Positions 39,679 to 43,606 of a DNA stretch of 43,606 bases are shown here, piece by piece. Position 1 is the first letter of the stretch, and every line of letters starts with the position of its first letter. The translations under genes were made by a program, and so were the position numbers. The notes below the pieces were generated by a model. The model had not been told where the DNA came from, did not search any database, and was given only the letters and a program-made list of their open reading frames with translations. Source of the stretch: an uncultured Eggerthellaceae bacterium. GTDB taxonomy: Bacteria; Actinomycetota; Coriobacteriia; Coriobacteriales; Eggerthellaceae. The stretch covers positions 1 to 43,606 of the forward strand of contig CATKXW010000020.1 of the NCBI GenBank assembly GCA_949840905.1, in the 5' to 3' direction.

Positions 39679-42126
39679 ATGGAACCGTTGCGCACGCTCG
39701 TGTTCGCGGGGCTGCGGAAGGACAAGGGGACGTTCGTCGGCCTCGCGCTGCTCTTGTTCCTCGCCGCCCTCGCGCTGACGCTGACCACCAGCCTCTTCGT
39801 CGACCTCTCCGCGCGCGAGGAGGCCTTGCTCGACCAGGTTGCAGCAGGGGATGTTGCCGCCAATGACCTGGTCTCGAATCTTACCGACGAGGACGTTCGA
39901 GAGATAGAGGCGCTTCCCGAAGTGGAGGAGGTGAAGGTGACGGAGGCCTTCACGGCCCCGACGCGCGTCGAAGACGCCCAAGGGAACGAGATCGTCAAGA
40001 CTGCTCCACCATCGGCGAGCGCCTATGAGGCCTGGGGCTCGTCCCTCGACTTCAACGTCTTCACCGACGACCTCTCGTCATATCGAGACGCCACCAGCGG
40101 ACCGGCGGATGATGAGGCGTACGTTCGCATCGCGGAGCGCACCCTGCACAATATAGAGATAGGCGATTACCTGGTGCTCGACATAGGAGGGCGCGAGACT
40201 TCCTTGCGCATCGCAGCGTTTTATGAGGATCCGCAGATGGGGACGCCTTTCATGGAGACGAAGCGCTACCTTCTGTCTCCCGGCACCTTCGAGAAGCTAT
40301 TGGCGGATGTCGAGAAGACGGGCTCATCCGGCGCAGGTGTCGCCAGCGGCGCCATGGCCATAGAGAAGGAGGCCTACCCCATCAGGGAGATCAACGTGGT
40401 GCTGACGTCCGAAGCGCTATCCCAGGGCATCGACGGCCGGGATCTGACGCAGCTGATCGACGACGAGACCTCGTGGGGCGAATCTGCGCACACGCTCTTC
40501 TCCCGGCAGACCCTTTCCGGCTACAGCCTTCTGGTCGTGCAGGTCATCACCGCGGTGCTCGCCGTGTTCTCGCTGATCCTGTTCGTGGTGGCCCTCATCT
40601 TGTGCTTGCATACGGCGTCCTCGAGCATACAGAGCGGCTATGCCGACTGGGGCGTCCTGAAAGGTGTTGGGCTTCCGCGCAATGCGCTCCGCAGGGCCCT
40701 CATCGTGCAATACGCCCTCTCCGCGCTCGTCGGCCTCGCCCTCGGCTTCATCGCGGGCTGCCTTCTGGAGCCGCTCTTCTGGCCGACGTTCCTGCTCATC
40801 ACGGGGATCCTCGTGGTCGAGGCATCCTTCCCCTGGGCGGGAATCTGCTGTTGCGTCGCCCTGTTGGCGGCCCTCGTGGCGTGCATTGCCGTAATGGCGC
40901 GCAAGATAGGGCGCATCACGCCTTTGGCGGCGCTGAGGCAGGGCGACGGCGACGTCCGCTTCTCTCCCCGCGGGGCGAGCGCGATATCGGGCAGTCGCTT
41001 GAAGGCGTCGCTGGCGTGGCGCGCGATCGCATCCGAGAAGGGGCGCTATGCAGGCATCGGCATCTGCTCTCTGCTACTGTGCGCCTTCGTCGCGCTGTGC
41101 TTCGGAATCGGCGGCGCAGTTGCCGGAGACGACGCAGTGTACAAGGCCTTCGGCGTGTGGAAGAGCGACGGCTCGGTTCGCTTCGATGCGCAGGAGGTGA
41201 GCCTCGACGAGGTGCGCGAGACCATAGAGGGCGTTTCGCCTATAACGCGCGAGTGGGAAGAGGGCGCTGCGGTGCTCGACCTGAACGGCGAGGCTCGCAC
41301 CTTCGTCGGGCTTTCCGATACGGGCGTTCTAGAAGAGGCGTCCATCGTTTCGGGGCGGGCGCCAAAGCATGCCAATGAGGCGCTCATAGGATTGAGCCTT
41401 GCCCGTGCCAGGGGGCTTTCGGTGGGCGACAAGCTGCAGGTGCCGAAGAGCGACGGCGAGGAGCGAACCTACCTTGTGAGCGGTTTGCTCTCGTCGGTGC
41501 TCAATGGTGGCAATGGCATCGTCCTCACCTACGAGGGATTTCAGGAGCTGTTCGAGCCGGGATCGGAAGCCGCTGACGTTTCGCGCCAGTACCAGCTGGC
41601 CGATCCCGGCAAGGCCGATGAGGTGACGGAGGCGCTTGCGAGCCGGTTCGGAGATGGCGTCGACACCGAGCTGACCGGGTTGTTCGGGTCGAGCACGAAC
41701 ATGCTCCTGCTCGTCAGGGATATGCTCACGACCATAGGGTATGCCATGTCCGCCTTCGCGCTGGTCCTCGCCTGCGTTGCCGTGATGCTGATAAGCAGGC
41801 GAACGCTCCTTTCCGAGCGCCGTGATATGGGCATCTATCGCGCCATGGGATTCACGCTGGCCTCGTTGCGCACCTCGTTCGCACTGCGCTTTCTCGGCGT
41901 GTCTGCGGTAGGCGCCCTGATAGGGTCGGCCCTTACGATGGCAGCTGGGGGTGCACTGATCAGCATGCTGTTCGGCCTTTTCGGCGTCGGCGCGTTCGGT
42001 CTCGCGCTGCCTGCCTGGGAGGCGCTTGCCATCAGCGCGGTCTTCGCCCTCGCCTTCGCGCTCTCGGCCTTCGGAATGTCAAGGAGGATCAAGGACGTGA
42101 GCGTCCGCGAGCTGGTCGTGGGGTAA
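39679..42126 (+). CDS. FtsX-like ABC transporter permease
   Basis: The 815-residue protein has two FtsX-type units: an N-terminal anchor helix (residues about 15-37), a large extracellular domain to about 285, a three-helix bundle (290-410), then a second anchor near 455-475, an extracellular domain, and a final bundle (about 680-810; GYAMSAFALVLACVAVMLIS, ERRDMGIYRAMGFTLASLRT). This layout, with its own ATPase and two-component system, is typical of exporters or sensors for antimicrobial peptides and cell-wall stress. Substrate unknown. ATG 39679. Confidence 0.9.
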   Translation: MEPLRTLVFAGLRKDKGTFVGLALLLFLAALALTLTTSLFVDLSAREEALLDQVAAGDVAANDLVSNLTDEDVREIEALPEVEEVKVTEAFTAPTRVEDAQGNEIVKTAPPSASAYEAWGSSLDFNVFTDDLSSYRDATSGPADDEAYVRIAERTLHNIEIGDYLVLDIGGRETSLRIAAFYEDPQMGTPFMETKRYLLSPGTFEKLLADVEKTGSSGAGVASGAMAIEKEAYPIREINVVLTSEALSQGIDGRDLTQLIDDETSWGESAHTLFSRQTLSGYSLLVVQVITAVLAVFSLILFVVALILCLHTASSSIQSGYADWGVLKGVGLPRNALRRALIVQYALSALVGLALGFIAGCLLEPLFWPTFLLITGILVVEASFPWAGICCCVALLAALVACIAVMARKIGRITPLAALRQGDGDVRFSPRGASAISGSRLKASLAWRAIASEKGRYAGIGICSLLLCAFVALCFGIGGAVAGDDAVYKAFGVWKSDGSVRFDAQEVSLDEVRETIEGVSPITREWEEGAAVLDLNGEARTFVGLSDTGVLEEASIVSGRAPKHANEALIGLSLARARGLSVGDKLQVPKSDGEERTYLVSGLLSSVLNGGNGIVLTYEGFQELFEPGSEAADVSRQYQLADPGKADEVTEALASRFGDGVDTELTGLFGSSTNMLLLVRDMLTTIGYAMSAFALVLACVAVMLISRRTLLSERRDMGIYRAMGFTLASLRTSFALRFLGVSAVGALIGSALTMAAGGALISMLFGLFGVGAFGLALPAWEALAISAVFALAFALSAFGMSRRIKDVSVRELVVG

Positions 42127-42153
42127 CGCGACGCCGCGCGCCCACAGGGTCGT

Positions 42154-42188
42154 CCCTGCTGTCGGCGGCCCGGAAGCCGACGGCAGGG
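42154..42188 (+). terminator. Hairpin after the ABC exporter
   Basis: CCCTGC(T)GTCGGC pairs with GCCGAC(G)GCAGGG (42154-42188). No T tract follows; a run of nine G (42221-42229) comes just before the IS element. Confidence 0.5.
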
Positions 42189-42237
42189 GTGGCTCGTTCC
42201 CCATCCTGCACATGCGGCGAGGGGGGGGGTTCCTATG

Positions 42238-43604
42238 GTTTTGTCAAGCGTTCCACCTGATCCCTTTTCTCGCATCGGGCAACGCTGACGCGAGCCTCTT
42301 TCTCGGAGGCTTCCGCCTTTCGTGTCCAGTGCGGCTCGCTAGGCTGCGTACGGGACCTTGTCCCTCATGATCGCGTATATCGCCTTGATCCTCTTACGTG
42401 CGACGGCCTTCAGGGCGGCCTTGTGGCACATTCCGCGCGCACGGCAGTTTCTGTAGTGTTCGCCGAATCGGCTTCTGCTCCTCGTCAATGAGTTGCAGGA
42501 GAAGATCAGCAGGTTCTTCAGCCCCTTGTTGCCCCTCTTCGATGCGCTCGTCGATGACACGGAGGCGCCGGAGCGCCGTACCTTCGGAGCGATCCTGCGA
42601 TACGATGCCAGATGATCGTGGTCGGGGAAGTCGTCGATGTCGATGGATACGACGAGCTCCGAAGCCGTGCGCGGCCCTATCCCCGGCACGGTGAGCAGGC
42701 AGGCGCAGACGGGATCGTCCTCGAGCGCCTCGGCGATGAGCGCATCGAGCGCTTCGGCCTCCTCGCGGGATCCCCCGATCCTTCTCGCCAACGTCCTGAT
42801 ATGCCGGTTCTCCGCTGCGACCAGAGGATCTTCGGGCCTGGTCGAGGCCATGATGGCATCCCAGGCGGCATCCACCTTGGATCCGTCGGCTCCTCGGGTC
42901 ATCGCTCCCGATCTCGCTTTCCCCGCATCGGCGATGGCCCAAGGCCCTCCTATCCTTTCGAGCACGGCGAGCCGATGGCGATCCGATAGGTCGATAAGGG
43001 CCTCGAAGGCGGGGCACGATCCGAGCAGGATGGAGCGCAGGCGGTCCTTGTCGCGCGTGGAGCAGGCGACCATGTGATCCCTCTGGGACGCCATCGACCT
43101 CGCCGCATCGATCGTCGCGCTCTTCTCGGGAGCGGGCAGCAACGCGTCGGGCACGCCGAGAGCGGTCTTGGCGATCACCATGGCGTCGCGCTCGTCGGTC
43201 TTAACGTCGCCTCCGAACAGCTTCGCCGCACCATGGGCCGCAAGGCCCGGCAGATACGCCGCATCGAGGCCTGCCAGCTTCGCGCGTCTCAGGACGAGCG
43301 TTCCTATATTGCGTATCTGGTCGACCACCACCAGCGCCCCTTCAGCGCGCGAGAGGAGCGCATCGATGTCTTTCTCTCTGTTGGCCACGGGGGCGCGAGA
43401 GGACGACCTCGCCCTCCCTCGTCACGAGGCAGGCCCGATGAGAGCCCTTGCCGACGTCGATCCCGAGAACGGACGCGTGCCCATGCGATGCTGGCTTCAT
43501 GATGGTATCCTTCCGATCAGCCGGTCGATCGGATGCTGGCTCGCGCGACACCCACATTACATGGCCGTGATGCTCTTCTCAGGGGGATCCGGCAGGTTCC
43601 TATG
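42238..43604 (-). mobile_element. IS110-family insertion sequence
   Basis: The transposase gene (reverse strand, 42339-43500) is flanked by GGTTCCTATG at 42228-42237 and again at 43595-43604, consistent with a core repeated at both ends, as in IS110 elements, which lack terminal inverted repeats. The element would be about 1.37 kb; exact ends are inferred. About 100 non-coding bases lie on each side of the transposase; in IS110 elements such DNA encodes the bridge RNA that picks the target. The window ends too close to see what lies beyond. Confidence 0.6.
42339..43500 (-). pseudogene. IS110-family transposase, frameshifted
   Basis: Started at ATG 43500, the first 37 codons (SVLGIDVGKGSHRACLVTRE, then GEVVLSRP) give the RuvC-like DEDD N-terminus. 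A run of five G on the forward strand (43389-43393) shifts the frame. The rest (VANREKDIDALLSRAEGALV, KTDERDAMVIAKTAL) continues in the next frame from 43388 to 42339 and includes the Transposase_20 domain with the helix-hairpin-helix LLTVPGIGPRTASELV and the catalytic Ser region KVRRSGASVSSTSASKRGNK. The product needs frameshifting to be complete; either slippage or inactivation. I call it probably inactive. Confidence 0.75.
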
Positions 43605-43606
43605 AG

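Noticed and set aside
42154-42229. G9 tract as a phase-variation switch
   Set aside because: It lies between genes, not in a frame or promoter that I can identify.

Overview
The window is 43.6 kb of fairly GC-rich bacterial chromosome. It has dense genes with ATGA overlaps, GC-rich codon use and many small accessory modules. An ECF tryptophan importer, LytTR/DUF3021, several aldo/keto reductases and REP-type repeats together suggest a gut-type Actinomycetota of class Coriobacteriia (Eggerthellaceae-like). This placement is inference; the window holds no rRNA, tRNA or taxonomic marker gene.

Layout. 1-4 kb: a tryptophan T-box riboswitch leads a complete ECF importer (TrpP-like S component, two ATPases, EcfT). 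4-10 kb: an AraC regulator/EamA exporter pair, a LytTR/DUF3021 pair, a vitamin B6-type pair (PNPOx-fold protein and pyridoxamine kinase) and an AEC transporter. 10-11 kb: a REP-associated (RAYT) transposase bracketed by inverted copies of a repeat that recurs through 5.8-17.3 kb. 11-14.3 kb: a decaying MerR regulon, with the merR gene and a Tat/lipoprotein flavodoxin broken, and a carboxymuconolactone decarboxylase-cupin fusion and an aldo/keto reductase intact. 14.4-17.4 kb: two XRE/membrane-protein units and a YxeA-family protein. 17.4-19.7 kb: hydrolase, tautomerase, GNAT and TIGR04076 genes. 19.9-21.1 kb: a Fic protein lacking the catalytic His, with a partner. 21.2-24.4 kb: TetR, two intact aldo/keto reductases and gene debris. 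24.4-25.1 kb: a DUF3800 gene behind a structured RNA. 25.3-28.8 kb: a GyrI-like protein, a membrane protein and an AbiEi/AbiEii type IV toxin-antitoxin pair.

29.9-35.6 kb holds the most interesting system. Four reverse-strand genes encode an ethanolamine-permease-like APC transporter, a HAD phosphatase fused to a class III PLP enzyme of the phospho-lyase type, an APH-fold small-molecule kinase, and a P-II protein whose T-loop lacks Tyr51. A forward-strand ANTAR response regulator converges on them. I read this as a coenzyme-B12-independent amino-alcohol (ethanolamine-like) catabolic route: import, phosphorylation, then PLP-dependent elimination to aldehyde, ammonia and phosphate, with nitrogen sensing attached.

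36-42 kb: a SemiSWEET sugar transporter and a two-component system/MacB-type ABC exporter module with a visible direct-repeat operator. The window ends in an IS110-family element with a frameshifted transposase. I found no CRISPR array, tRNA, rRNA or prophage.
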